From positions 23,565,388 to 23,629,387 of the forward strand of contig OX419341.1 in NCBI GenBank assembly GCA_948470475.1: 64,000 nucleotides of DNA, in the 5' to 3' direction. The notes beneath the pieces are model-generated. The model was not told the DNA's origin. It was given only the letters and a program-made list of their open reading frames with translations, and did not search any database. The first letter of the stretch is position 1, and the number at the start of each line of letters is the position of its first letter. Shown one piece after another: positions 54,031-64,000 of this stretch. The DNA comes from Galaxea fascicularis (Eukaryota; Cnidaria; Anthozoa; Scleractinia; Euphylliidae). The translations under genes and the position numbers were made by a program.

Positions 54031-54126
54031 GATTTAATGATAGTCTGTGACGTACTTATGGGAAACAATGGAGGGAAGCAGATACTTGTGCAGTAAGTAG
54101 ACTTGCTGACAAGAGGTGCAACTACC

Positions 54127-54528
54127 ATTGGCCTTTCCGAAATTCAAAAGTGAACTGGGGCGACTTTCAAATTTTGAAGTAATCGATAAATTGACACCAT
54201 CACATTGAGTTTAGTCGTTTGACCAAGTTTGATTCTTTTATGTTGAACAGAGACCAAGTTATGGACCTTGAAACATGGTTCAAAATCCATACAAACGTCT
54301 CTAATTTTGAGGCTGCGTCCCTCATGTTTTTTGGGGACAATAATTAGAGACGTTTGTGTGGATATTGAGCTATGTTTCAAGGTGTATAACTTGGTCTCTG
54401 TTCAACATAAAAGAATTGGTCAAACGACTAAACTCAATGCTATCTTTCATGTGATGGTGTCAATTTATCGATTACTTCAAAATTTGAAACTCGCCCCAGT
54501 TCCCTCTTTGAATTTCGGAAAGGCCAAT
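54127..54528. repeat. Foldback MITE (about 400 bp) downstream of DCLK
   Basis: ATTGGCCTTTCCGAAATTCA at 54127 is mirrored by TGAATTTCGGAAAGGCCAAT ending at 54528. GAACAGAGACCAAGTTAT pairs with ATAACTTGGTCTCTGTTC. Arms are about 185 bp, with a short G/C-richer loop near 54310-54340. Both open frames over it are repeat translation. Confidence 0.85.
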
Positions 54529-55554
54529 TAACCAGCCAGCAATAAAATGGGGGAAAGATACTGTCTTGTAACCTATGGCTTTGTTGCTAGAAACATGGGG
54601 GTCACAGCTTTAACGAGGCCTGTTTTGGGAGAAAAACAAAATTATTCTGGGACTTGGGAGACTCTGGAATTTTTCAGAGAAATATGACATAGTTCTGGGA
54701 CATTGCAGAAAAAAAGCAGGACATTTAAAAAAATGTATTTGCATCTGTTTAAAATTGGGAAGATTTTCCAAATTTCTGGGAGTAGTTAAAGTTACACATA
54801 TTGTAGCTCAAATGTTTGTTACCCGCTGTACCAACCAAGTAATGTAGGCTTTTATGAATGGCTAAATCGCTTTGTAAACACTGTGGCACTCGCACCCATT
54901 ATTGTCCGATGTATGTGAAAGGGGGTCTTGCAATCAGCCTGCTTGCAAAGGACAGGGCAGTTAGGTATACATAGTAGAATGTTATTTGGCAAACTGTCTA
55001 TAAGGTTATGGGTATGGAAAAATGGGTTGAATGGCCAATGTCTGGGTGCTTAGTCCTCACATGACAACAATAGGCAAGGTTTCTTTCCACTCTTTCAACA
55101 AAAATTATATTAGCTTCTTGGGTGCGGTAGCATTTCTGTTTGGGCTTGTCTCCAACAAGTCCAGTGAAAAACATTTTCATAACCTACTGAACCTTTCACA
55201 AGTTTCTGGAACAACAGGGGTGATTGTGAGAGAGATTCTCAACAGTTTTATTTACTGCAAACAGGTGAATATGTGATTTAAAATTTGTGGGAGCCCCTTT
55301 GCAATTTTGCTCATTTTGAAGGCAGGTACTCTGTTCAGAATCACAAGTGCATTTCCCTGGGTACTAGCTTACAGTAAAACCCTGTAGATTGACAACTGCA
55401 AAACTTATTTCATTAGGGCTGGTTTACACAGTGGCATAAGCATATGGAAAATTTACCTTTTTCTTACACTTTTCATTGTTAGCCAGCTCTCAGGTGTGAT
55501 TGGTGAAATACTCATGCTTATGTCAATATGATAAACTAGTAGGAGCTCTACTAA
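54529..55554. other. Intergenic DNA
   Basis: No supported gene. About 54620-54790 carries repeated TCTGGGAC-like phrases and may be a decayed repeat. The open frame at 55031-55276 has no recognisable content. Confidence 0.4.
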
Positions 55555-55766
55555 CTGGGGGGACTGTAAATCAAATGGACTCCAAATCAAATCTAATCAA
55601 AGTTGGTTTTTGATGAGGGAAAACTGAAGTACCTGGAAAAGAACCTCTCAGGGAAGAGTAGAGAAACAATAAATTTGGCCCATTTATGATGCTGAGCCTG
55701 GGAATCTAACCCTGGACACACTGGTGGAAGGTGAGCACTCTCACCACTACACCAACACTGCTTCCC
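55555..55766 (-). mobile_element. tRNA-derived SINE (probable)
   Basis: In reverse complement, GGGAAGCAGTGTTGGTGTAG at the right end is followed by TGGTGAGAGTGCTCACC (box A-like) and GGTTAGATTCC (box B, one change from GGTTCGANNCC). This tRNA-like head is followed by a body with TCTACTCTTCCCTGAGAGG. Such tRNA-head SINEs are widespread in marine invertebrates. The head cannot fold as a full tRNA, so it is not called a tRNA gene. The 3' border (near 55555) is approximate. Confidence 0.65.
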
Positions 55767-56988
55767 ATATGTGAACTAGCTCTTGCAAATAATTACTGGT
55801 ATCCACTATTCCATCTGAGATTATTGCTTGGAAACCTATGTGGCTTGAACTGCTAATCCCGTACCCAGGTTGGTCCCCAAGACATCAGGGTACGAAATTA
55901 CTGCACCGTCAGAGCAGATTGTGGAAAAGAGTTCTTACACTGAGGATGACCTTGATATGGCTACATACCATGACCTTGTTCATAACTTGTCTTGCAATAG
56001 TTTTACATACAATATACAAAGAATACTGTGGTGTTTGACACATGGCCTAAACCTTTCCTGCTGTCAAATTCTGTGTTGTGTTTACAGCAGGCATATATTT
56101 TTATTAACAACATCCTATTAATAAAAAGTCTTCTGAAATCTAAATGTCCAAATGGAAAAAGTTAAATTAAGAAATTCATACAATAGAATGGCACCTATGA
56201 TCAAAAGCACATCTCTGTTTAAAACTGTCAATTAACATGGCTTGTTAAATTTCATCTTCAAATTAGTTGTAATTTTATTTCTGTATCAAATTAATTTAAT
56301 ACAAAACATTGCCATTCACGCCAAAAGTATAGACTATAGATTTCCAAGGATATGGTGAATACTCTCACCACTGGCTCGTGATAGAACAATCCAAATTTCA
56401 CTTTCTGTCATACTGGAACGACCAATAACTTAAACGTCTTTGTAAGCTGTTTCTATTTCACACCATAATAAGACTGCTCTCTTGAAAACATGGCTTAAAT
56501 AAAACCATCTTAGACAATAAATATTTGCTGACAATACTAATGTCGTAGCAGATACAAAATCACAAACATTCCTATAATTATAATTTAAAATAGTTTCTTC
56601 ACTCTAAGAGTTGGATAACATAACACAGACAATTTCAAAAAGAAATAATTTAGTTATTTTTCATTCCACTCCATTGTTCACAGTAGTATCTATTTTTAGC
56701 AAGGAAATCACCCCTTGTCATGTAAATACATGATGCACCTTATGTGCCACAAATCTCCTAAAATACAACTAAATCCCATTATGTTGTGTTGTATTAAGTG
56801 CAGACATATACTACTTACATCACAACTCAAGGATTTACAGAAACAATAAGTTATCTGTTTTCTGTTTTGTTTAGTTCACGCCAATAATGATGATACAGTA
56901 GCTGAGAAAAAGTACATAACATACAACACAAAGCCTTTTTCCAATGCACCATCTAATCCCTATTCAGTAAGTGGATTAAATTTTTATT
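55767..56988. other. Intergenic DNA downstream of PPAT
   Basis: AT-rich. It probably includes the PPAT 3' UTR (minus strand); an AATAAA-like sequence occurs in the minus strand at about 56982-56988, directly after the stop, and other A-rich sites lie further left. No gene is seen. Confidence 0.45.
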
Positions 56989-57249
56989 TCACCAATCCAA
57001 CTCGACTGGATATTTGCCATTCAAGCATGCCGTACAGTGCCCAATCTTTTTCTCAACACGATCAGGTATCCCAGATTGCACTGCGGTCATCAGACCCTCC
57101 AAGCTCAAGTAGACAAGACTATCTGCACCCAGCTGTTTAGCCAGCCCATCAGCATCCATCTTGTTGGCAATGAGTTCTTCTTTTGTTGGGATGTTGATCC
57201 CCATATAGCAGGGGTACTTAACAGGTGGAGAGGCCACACGTATGTGGAC
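56989..57249 (-). CDS. PPAT: PPAT exon 3
   Basis: Encodes [20 protein letters not shown] and the C-terminal [16 protein letters not shown], then TGA. It completes the PRTase fold and supplies the last cluster cysteines. Confidence 0.95.
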   Translation of the reverse strand, partial: VHIRVASPPVKYPCYMGINIPTKEELIANKMDADGLAKQLGADSLVYLSLEGLMTAVQSGIPDRVEKKIGHCTACLNGKYPVELDW

Positions 57250-59437
57250 CTATAAATAGAAAACAAAGTTAGAAGCATTATCACAGAGGGAAAGTAACAG
57301 AAGCATCAGCTATAAGAAATGCTGTTTGAGCAATACTTGGGTGAATTTAAGTGCTAACAGAAATCTAGACTACCCTCCATGTATTTTTTCCTGCCATCCC
57401 CACAACTATTTCATGTTTCCCTGACCTTTTCTAAAAGTCTCGAACTCACTACAAAATCTCCAGATTTGTGGACGAATTTCTCTTTTCTCTGGAAACAGAC
57501 CTTCTTTGAGGCCCCCCTCCCCTCCCCCCTGGACAACCCCCCTACTAATATAGAAGAGGGAATATCAGGAGAGAGCTTGTAGTTTGTTTAATCACTAACC
57601 ATGTCAAGTAAAAATAGTATCAGAAACAATGTGAGAAATAGTTTCCTTTCTTAATAACTACATCTTAAATTCCCCGGTGTTTACAACATTCAAGCATTAC
57701 TTTTATTCCACTTACCTCTTGCGCCCCTGCCTGCTTTAGTAACTTGATGATAGGACCCATTGTATTCCCACGGACGATGGAATCGTCAATCAGAACAATT
57801 CTTTTTCCCTTAAAATTCATTGCCAGTGGTCCAAATTTCCTAGCAACCCCAAGCTTCCTGAGCCTGTTGCTGGGCTGTATGAATGTGCGTCCAACATAAC
57901 GGTTCTTGGTGAGCACCTCAACATATGGAATTCCAGTCCGCAATGAGTAACCCAAAGCAGCTGGGGTAGCTGATTCGGGTACTGTGCTAACCAGCTCAGC
58001 TTCTACAGGAGCTTCAATAGCTAACTGCTTTCCACACTGCTGCCGCACACCATAGACCATCTGGCCCTCAAACATGCTGTCAGGCCGTGCAAAGTAAACA
58101 TATTCAAAGACACAAAATGACATAGGCTTCTCAGGATTCTCGAGTGTCACAGTCCTCACAGACTTAAATCCTTTTGTGGTTAATTCAACAATTTCTCCGG
58201 GTTTCACCTCTCTGCACATGGAAGCTCCAAACGAATGAAAGCCACAGGATTCGGAAGATACAACCCAACCAAGTGTGCTTTCATCAACAACATCACTATC
58301 ATACCCATTGTGGACAACTTGTCCCCCAAGTCTTGAAAGCTGAGGGCTATCATTTAAATTCCTCAGCTTACCAATACACAGAGGGCGGTTGCCATGGGGA
58401 TCCCTAACAGCATAGACACAACTCTGTGTCATAATAACCAGTGAGTAAGATATCTGGGTTAGTAGCATCATCTCATAGATTCTTCCTGGCCAGTTAGCAC
58501 CATTTGGTTCACCACATGGCGGTGTTGCCGTTAGCAACTGTGTAATGACCTCACTGTCACTCCCTGTCGACAGGCCAGTTCCTTGCATCAGGACTTTTTT
58601 TCTTAATGCTTTTGCATTGACAAGCTCACCATTATGTCCCACTGCCATTTGGCCATGAATGGTGTCAACAACAAATGGTTGACAGTTGACAAGTTCAGAT
58701 GAACCAGCTGTGGAGTAACGTGTGTGGCCAATTCCCATGTGTCCGGGCAAGGATTTTATGTGCTGTTCTTGAAATATGTGGTTTACAAGTCCCATTCCTT
58801 TGTGCTGATGAAACCGTCTACCATCGTTGGTCACTATTCCAGCACTTTCTTGGCCTCTTTAAAAGAATGAAAACGAAATGAGAATAAAATTGTTAGTAAA
58901 AACTAAAACGATTATATTGAGGGATACATCTTTTCCGGGTCCAATGGCGCAAATGATCTTACCGGCCGGACACTAAGTTTTGAATTTCTCTCTTAATATG
59001 AAATTATCCGCTGAACTGAAGCTCACTTTGACTAAGGTGCTAATATAATACCACGTTTGATTGTGAAAGAGAAGAGAACTGTCCTTAATATATCAATAAC
59101 TCTTGAATTAAAACTCAGCCACAAATCAGTGTAAGAACAAAAACGTTCATCAGTTCTGAGCAACCCGTCACTGAAAGCGTTTGATCAAAGTGGTGGCGGC
59201 ATCAGCAATTCAAGTTCAATACGTATGCATACTCAATAACGACTCAAAACTTTCCGAAGAACTCCAGGAAATAAGATTAATGAGCTAATTACCCAAAACT
59301 TACCGATGCTGGAGGGATACTAAACCGAGCGAGATTGTGCTAGCGACATCAACTTCATCTAAAGATATTCCATCCGCCCTGACACACGCGAATACACCAC
59401 AAGCGTGGGTCAATCCAGATTCATCGTTCGACGCCAT
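56989..59437 (-). CDS. PPAT: Amidophosphoribosyltransferase (PPAT), 3 exons
   Basis: Catalyses the first committed step of de novo purine synthesis: PRPP plus glutamine to 5-phosphoribosylamine, in the cytosol. Exons: 59304-59437, 57716-58856, 56989-57249; 1536 bases, 511 residues against 517 in human. The junctions are CATCG|GTAAGT, then AAAG|AGGCC; and GAG|GTAAGT, then ATAG|GTCCAC; phases match. The start [16 protein letters not shown] gives a 12-residue propeptide before the nucleophile Cys13, as in the family, so the ATG at 59437 is preferred over the in-frame ATG at 59494. The N-terminal glutaminase domain includes GHTRYSTAG and HNGELVNA. The PRPP motif is [12 protein letters not shown]. 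Cys residues for the iron-sulfur cluster appear in CVFEYVYF and in [17 protein letters not shown] at the C terminus. It is divergently paired with PAICS. Confidence 0.96.
57716..58856 (-). CDS. PPAT: PPAT exon 2
   Basis: A large exon of 1141 bases carrying most of the glutaminase domain and the phosphoribosyltransferase core (RGQESAG through [20 protein letters not shown]). Phase 2 in, phase 0 out. Confidence 0.95.
59304..59437 (-). CDS. PPAT: PPAT exon 1
   Basis: Encodes the propeptide and the start of the glutaminase domain: nucleophile in [10 protein letters not shown], then [10 protein letters not shown]. It ends in phase 2; the next exon completes Arg and continues GQESAG. Confidence 0.94.
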
Positions 59438-59838
59438 TTTGCATCTGTATCGTCTGATCCGTTCGACCCCCAAGTAACCCAACTCTTGTTTCAAGATTTC
59501 AAAGCAAATGCCTTCAAAGATTCAATTCAAGATACGCTAGAGTGCAAAATGCTCACGTAACGAATCGATGAATAGTTAAGAGCGCACATGGTTAATTCGA
59601 AAACGTCGGAAAGATCAGACCACAAATTGAATTCGACATCGAGATAAATGATTGGATGTTTTCCGCACTCTTCGGTTTTCGCGGGAAGTTTCAGTTGATT
59701 TCTGGTTGCTGATTGGTCTTTAGTGTAATCACGTGTTTGCTCGAATAAATTGAAATTGTTCCTTCTCACGTGGATTCTATCGAAGTCACATTTTGTGTCA
59801 TCTATCTTTGCCCAAAGGTTTCTTCACTATTTTGTCCA
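59438..59838. promoter_or_regulatory. Shared bidirectional PPAT/PAICS promoter
   Basis: 401 bp between the two start codons. Visible sites: inverted CCAAT boxes (ATTGG at 59651-59655 and 59712-59716), two CACGTG E-boxes (59730-59735 and 59767-59772), and an E2F-like TTTTCGCGGGAA (59676-59687). The region is richer in CpG than its surroundings. No TATA box is obvious. CACGTG is the Myc/Max and USF site, and vertebrate PPAT and PAICS are known Myc targets; use of these sites here is inferred. Confidence 0.7.
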
Positions 59839-59866
59839 ATGGCTTCCGAAGAAAAACCACCAACAG
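59839..59866 (+). CDS. PAICS: PAICS exon 1
   Basis: ATGGCTTCCGAAG... encodes MASEEKPPT and leaves in phase 1 at CAG|GTAGGA. The tiny first coding exon, followed by a long intron, keeps the large exon close to intron regulatory sequence. Confidence 0.85.
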
Positions 59867-62733
59867 GTAGGAATATGGTACACTTATTCTCTGGGCATTC
59901 AAATATATCCTTCTGGGGTGGGCAAAGAGAGAGGAGAACGTTTGCGTTGTAAGACAACACAAAGTTCGCTTGCTCATCGATTTGTTCCACGTGGGATGAA
60001 CGCTAAACTCGACTATAAGTACATTTTGGAAAAGGTGGTCTAAGATAATATCTTTCATTCTTAACAAGATTCTGGATCCTTTCGAAGGTGAACTTCTTGA
60101 GAATGATTTTATCACGATTAGGAGTGCGTGAGATGGGTTGTTTTTGTACAAGCATGCCTTATGTACGAGAGTCCCCAAGTTTATTGGCTAAATTTACAAC
60201 ATGCAAGAAAAAAATCATGGAGTTGATCCCTTAGTCTGATCTTTGCATCAGTAGACAGCAGAAAAACCCTTTACCGTCCACATTGACGAAGCTACTCGCG
60301 AATCGCCGCAAGCGAGAGACCACGATGCGCGAGGTGTCTAAGGCACTGTGAGGACGTGATACAGTTTAATAGATTGCATCTTTTTGAGTTTGCATGATTT
60401 TGTAGATTGAGGTCAACAAATCTTCTTCTTAAACTGGAAATGGTTATGTGTAGTGGGGCAAAATGGTGCAAAAAATGTGTGAAATTGTGTACTTTGGGTT
60501 AAAAGCACCAAATTTGGCATAGACTTAGTATTCGACGTGCTGATCAATTTCAGCTATGGGCCCATCTGAAATTCATCCAGGGGGGGTAATTTTTTTTGAC
60601 GAGCCTAGTGGGGAGGGTAGCTATTTGGCAAGGTGGTGAAATGATGGTGCATCTTAGATTCAAAGCACCAAATTTAGCATTCTAACGGTATTCCATGAGC
60701 TGAATAATTTTAGCTATAACCCCATCCCAAATCTGTCGGGGGGGGAGGGGCGGGCGGTCATTTTATCTGCACCTAGCTGGGAGGGGTGGGTAGTTATTTG
60801 GCAAGATGCTGGAGTGATTGTGTATTTTAGGTTAAAAGCACCAAATTTGGTAAGTGCATAGTATTCAATTGGCCAATTTTAGCTATGGCCTTATCCCAAA
60901 TTCATCCATTAGGTCCCAAAAAAATGACCCCCTTTCCCCCCCCCCCTCCCCCCAGATGAAATTGGGATGGAGTCATGGCTAAAATTGATCAACATGTCAA
61001 ATACTATGCACTTACTGAATTTCATTCCAGCATCTTGCCAAATAGCTACCCACCCCTCCCAGCTAGTGCAGATAAAATGACCCCCATGATAGGTTTGAGA
61101 TGGGATTATAGCTAAAATTATTTAGCTCATGGAATACGATCATTTCACCATCTTGCCAAATAGCTACCCCCCCCCCCCCCCCACCACCTCTTTTGGACAT
61201 TAAGAAAATTGGTTGTCTTCAGGTTTTCAAGCACTGCTGGCAGTCAAAATTTTAGTAAACGATTACATGCCTCACTGATGAGCTGATTGACAAAAAGCAT
61301 CATGGAGAAAATTTAGACTCTGAGACCAGTGAGATAAATGGGTGAATAAGATAATCGTGATCTGTTTGAAGTTTGAAATATGAAGCACATTACTAACCTA
61401 TTGTTTGAATTGTGAGCACAATAATAATAATATTGTCATAAATATTTAAATTGTCCTTTTCTCTTTTGCAGAAATCAAAATTGGACAGCAATTGAATGAA
61501 GGCAAAACCAAAATAATTTATGCACTGCCTGACTCTCCTGATGGTAACCATGTGTTGTTAAAGTCAAAGGATAAAATCACTGCATTTGACAGCACTAGAA
61601 AGAATGATCTCGTGGGAAAAGCAAAGTTCAGCAATTCCACAACCACTGCTGTCTTTCAACTGCTCAACACCTGTGGTATCAAGACGCACTTTATCAGGAA
61701 GCATGATGAAGAATCCTTTGTTGGTTTTCTTTGTGAGATGATTCCGCTGGAAGTGGTGACTCGTCGCATAGCAACCGGCTCTTTCCTGAAGAGGTACACT
61801 GGAGTCAAAGAAGGCTACAGATTTTCACCTGTCAAGCTGGAGATGTTCTTCAAAGACGATGCTCAGCATGATCCGTTTTGGACGTATGAACAGTGCGTGG
61901 AAGCTGGCCTGACTGCTGGGGGCAAGACCATTGGTAAGCATGAGCTAAACATCATGGGAGAGACTGCCGTTGCAGTGTTTGAGATCCTGGAAAGAGCCTG
62001 GGCCACTGTGGATGTTGCTCTTGTTGACATGAAAATTGAGTTTGGAATAAACCCCAAAACTGGTGAGCTGCTCCTTGCTGATGTTGTTGACAACGACTCC
62101 TGGCGAATCTGGCCATCTGGGGACAAGCGACTGATGCGTGACAAGCAAGTTTACAGAAACCTACCTGAGGTGACCCCTGAAGCCCTGGAACAGGTCAAGA
62201 AAAATTACGAATGGGTCGCAAATGAAGTACAGAAACTCAATAACCATCATCCAGGCCATGTTGTTGTGTTCATGGGCTCACCCAGTGATCTGGACCACTG
62301 CAAGAAGATCCAGACTGCACTGAAGGAGTTTGACATCCCTGCAGATCTCCGTATCTGCTCTGCACACAAGGGAACTGAAGATGCCCTGCAGGTTTTGCGA
62401 TGGTACGAAGGCCAAGGTATTCCCCTGGTCATCATTGCAGTTGCTGGGCGCAGCAATGGCCTTGGGCCAGTTTTATCTGGAAATACAGCATTCCCTGTGA
62501 TCAACTGCCCACCAATGTCTTCTCAATGGGGTGCCCAAGATGTTTGGTCATCTCTGCGCCTGCCCTCTGGTCTGGGTTGTGCCACAACACTTAATCCTGA
62601 TGGCGCAGCTTTGGCGGCTGCTCAGATCCTAGGCCTAAGTGATCATGTGGTCTGGGGGAGTTTGAAGGCGAAGAGGCTTAACACAGCTGTAGGTCTTGCA
62701 AGAGCTGATAAGGAGCTACAAGACAGTAAATAA
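59839..62733 (+). CDS. PAICS: Bifunctional AIR carboxylase / SAICAR synthetase (PAICS), 2 exons
   Basis: Carries out steps 6 and 7 of de novo purine synthesis: AIR to CAIR, then CAIR to SAICAR. Exons: 59839-59866 (MASEEKPPT plus one base) and 61472-62733; 1290 bases, 429 residues against 425 in human. The SAICAR synthetase domain (about residues 10-265) begins with the EGKTKIIY nucleotide-binding motif and includes CEMIPLEVVTRRIATGSFLK and DNDSWRIWPSGD. The AIR carboxylase domain (about 270-425) includes MGSPSDL, SAHKGTEDALQ, VAGRSNGLGPVLSGNTAFPV and SSLRLPSGLGC, all typical of the class II metazoan enzyme. All visible active-site motifs are intact. Almost the whole protein lies in one exon. 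AATAAA occurs at 62944. It is transcribed away from PPAT through a shared promoter. Confidence 0.96.
59867..61471 (+). other. PAICS intron 1
   Basis: A 1.6-kb intron from GTAGGA to TCTTTTGCAG. About half of it is the G/C-rich repeat array listed separately. The open frames on either strand in its first 200 bases are not genes. Confidence 0.8.
60440..61190. repeat. G/C-rich tandem and inverted array in the PAICS intron
   Basis: Units of about 180 bp follow the pattern AAAGCACCAAATTTGG ... AATTTTAGCTAT ... CCCATC ... GGGGGGG ... GGGAGGGGTGG ... TATTTGGCAAG. About three direct copies (from about 60500, 60655 and 60835) are followed by inverted copies (about 60955-61180, reading CTTGCCAAATAGCTACCC). 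The unit centres carry G runs of up to nine bases, and later C runs. Confidence 0.75.
61472..62733 (+). CDS. PAICS: PAICS exon 2
   Basis: A 1262-base exon, phase 1 in, from EIKIGQQLNEGKTK to TAA at 62731-62733. It carries both enzymatic domains completely. Confidence 0.95.
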
Positions 62734-63624
62734 GCTGAAGGGAACTGCATTTGCAATTGTTGCAATTGCTACTTTATAAAAAAATCCAAAATAGGCTTAT
62801 TGTACCAAAAAAGTATACTCTATTTGCTAAAACTTGCAAGATAAGATGGTTGAACTTTCTTTGCTAAACCGAATATTAGTTGAGCATTAACCTTTGCTGA
62901 GCAACACGAACCAATGAAAGTTTGTATTGTTGCTACTGCTAACAATAAAATAGCTTTGTTAAACTTTGTCCTCCTGTGTTGTTTTACTAAATCCATTGCA
63001 TTAGAATGAGAATGCACAAATGCTGCTCACCTAAGTTAATTTTCCAAACTACTTCTGACAGTCTTGACGTCATTTCTTCGGTATCCAAGAAAATGCAAAC
63101 ACGATAGCTTTTCCATACTGATTCTCTTAGGGTCACGCGTTTAAAAGAGATGTTTTGTACTTTACAATTGCTCCCCACACCATAAAGCATTTTAACATAC
63201 AGGCACTAATCGGACTCCAAATCCTGGCTCTGTTAAATCAGCTTTTCCTGCTGCCCTTCAGCTTTTCCAGTTCAATAAGCATTGCACACATTTCCTCTAG
63301 TATGAATAAACCCTAAGATGAAAAATTCTCAAATTAGTTGCCCCTGCCCTTTTACAACACAAGTAGTAGGAAAAGTTGTTAAAATATCAAGCAAATTCAT
63401 CTTTTGTGATTCTGTCCTTAATTCCCGTGGCCATTCTGTTTGATAAGGCGTTGAAATAAATTATCATTACAAGAAGAAATTTGATGTTGATCATTGTTAG
63501 GGTTTAGTTAATACTGCTTGTTCAGAGTCTGAAGTCTTTCAATCATCCTGTCTTTGGAATAGCTGTGACCATACTTCATACTCGTCATAATAGGTGTCAC
63601 GTTTTTCCCAGTTCAAGGAACTCG
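62734..63624. other. PAICS 3' UTR and downstream DNA
   Basis: AATAAA at 62944 followed by a T/G-rich stretch marks the likely PAICS end. Beyond this no gene is seen. About 63440-63515 weakly resembles the dispersed repeat at 28446 and 30635. Confidence 0.5.
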
Positions 63625-63812
63625 GCTGATCTTCTGATAGCTTGCGTCGCAGGCGCTAGAAAGGGGAAAGGAAGGAGGTGCACGCGCGAAGCGAGGGGAG
63701 ACAGCGCGGAGCGCGACGGAAGAGGGAGAAAAGGATACTATCCGCGCCTCGCGCACGCGCCCACTTCCATTTCCTTCTCCTTTCTGGTGCGTCCACGCCA
63801 CGCAGGCTAATC
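63625..63812. repeat. GC-rich inverted-repeat element (MITE-like)
   Basis: GCGTCGCAGGCGCTAGAAAG ... GAAGGAGGTGCACGCGCGAAGC pairs with the right side (GCGCACGCGCCCACTTCCAT ... TTTCTGGTGCGTCCACG, then CACGCAGGC). It is far richer in CpG than its neighbours. The sequence type is, as I recall, common in coral genomes. The open frames on both strands are not called. Confidence 0.55.
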
Positions 63813-64000
63813 CTCTGACGTAATAGATTTTAAAAGTGACTTGTAACACCGGATTTATTCTCCGCTCCCCTCTTACTTACCCATGGTTCTTTACCAGCTC
63901 GTGTGCATGCCTCTGCTTAAACCGGCTTTTTTTTTCTTTCCGTGCCCTTCCCCGCTGCCACTCTCTTGGGTGAGACCTGTCAAACGGCTTATTTTGGTGA
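63813..64000. other. Unassigned right end of window
   Basis: No feature recognised. A T run lies at about 63928-63937. Confidence 0.4.

Noticed and set aside
55691..55766. Functional tRNA gene (minus strand)
   Set aside because: Box A and box B are recognisable but the acceptor and anticodon stems do not pair properly; it continues into a SINE body.
59300..59494. Upstream ATG (MKQELGYLG...) as PPAT start
   Set aside because: The second ATG gives a 12-residue propeptide before the nucleophile Cys, as in the family; the longer start would give an unusually long one.
61863..62504. Minus-strand open frames over PAICS
   Set aside because: Shadows of the conserved plus-strand coding sequence.

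Overview
The window looks like animal nuclear DNA, most likely from an anthozoan cnidarian such as a stony coral. The evidence is AT-rich intergenic DNA, GT-AG introns, a metazoan doublecortin-like kinase gene, and many small foldback, hAT-like and SINE elements. The species call is an inference. Four genes can be supported. Positions 1-3470 are a large foldback (inverted) array of about 30-bp units built on the palindrome CCAATATTGG. It carries a 200-N gap flanked by a 1148-bp duplicated block that is almost certainly an assembly artefact. Positions 3521-4016 are a second foldback element. Between 4.0 and 7.2 kb there is no firm gene, only two possible minus-strand exons. Positions 7253-9272 (minus) hold an intronless GH35 beta-galactosidase of GLB1 type, with an apparent one-base frameshift near 8718. 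From 9.3 to 16.6 kb there are hairpin elements and no recognisable gene. From about 16.6 to 54 kb (plus) lies one long doublecortin-like kinase (DCLK) gene. Exon boundaries and phases could be followed throughout: two DCX domains, a Ser/Arg/Pro-rich linker cut into very small exons, a complete CaMK-type kinase, and a CaMKII-like regulatory segment. At three points in the gene, phase-compatible alternative last exons end in good stops. They predict at least six C termini: a DCX-only form, a coiled-coil form ending in a CaaX-like CCVS, a short tail form, and three kinase tails. This is the most interesting system in the window. Its introns hold a cluster of four hAT-like MITEs, each with a 6-bp target duplication, two opposite copies of one foldback family, and a 5S rRNA relic. 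From 57 to 62.7 kb, PPAT (minus, 3 exons) and PAICS (plus, 2 exons) sit head to head with 401 bp between their start codons. They encode step 1 and steps 6-7 of de novo purine synthesis. The shared promoter holds E-boxes, CCAAT boxes and an E2F-like site. The same head-to-head pair is known in vertebrates, so the arrangement appears ancient. The PAICS intron contains a G/C-rich repeat array. The window ends in a GC-rich inverted-repeat element and otherwise unassigned DNA.
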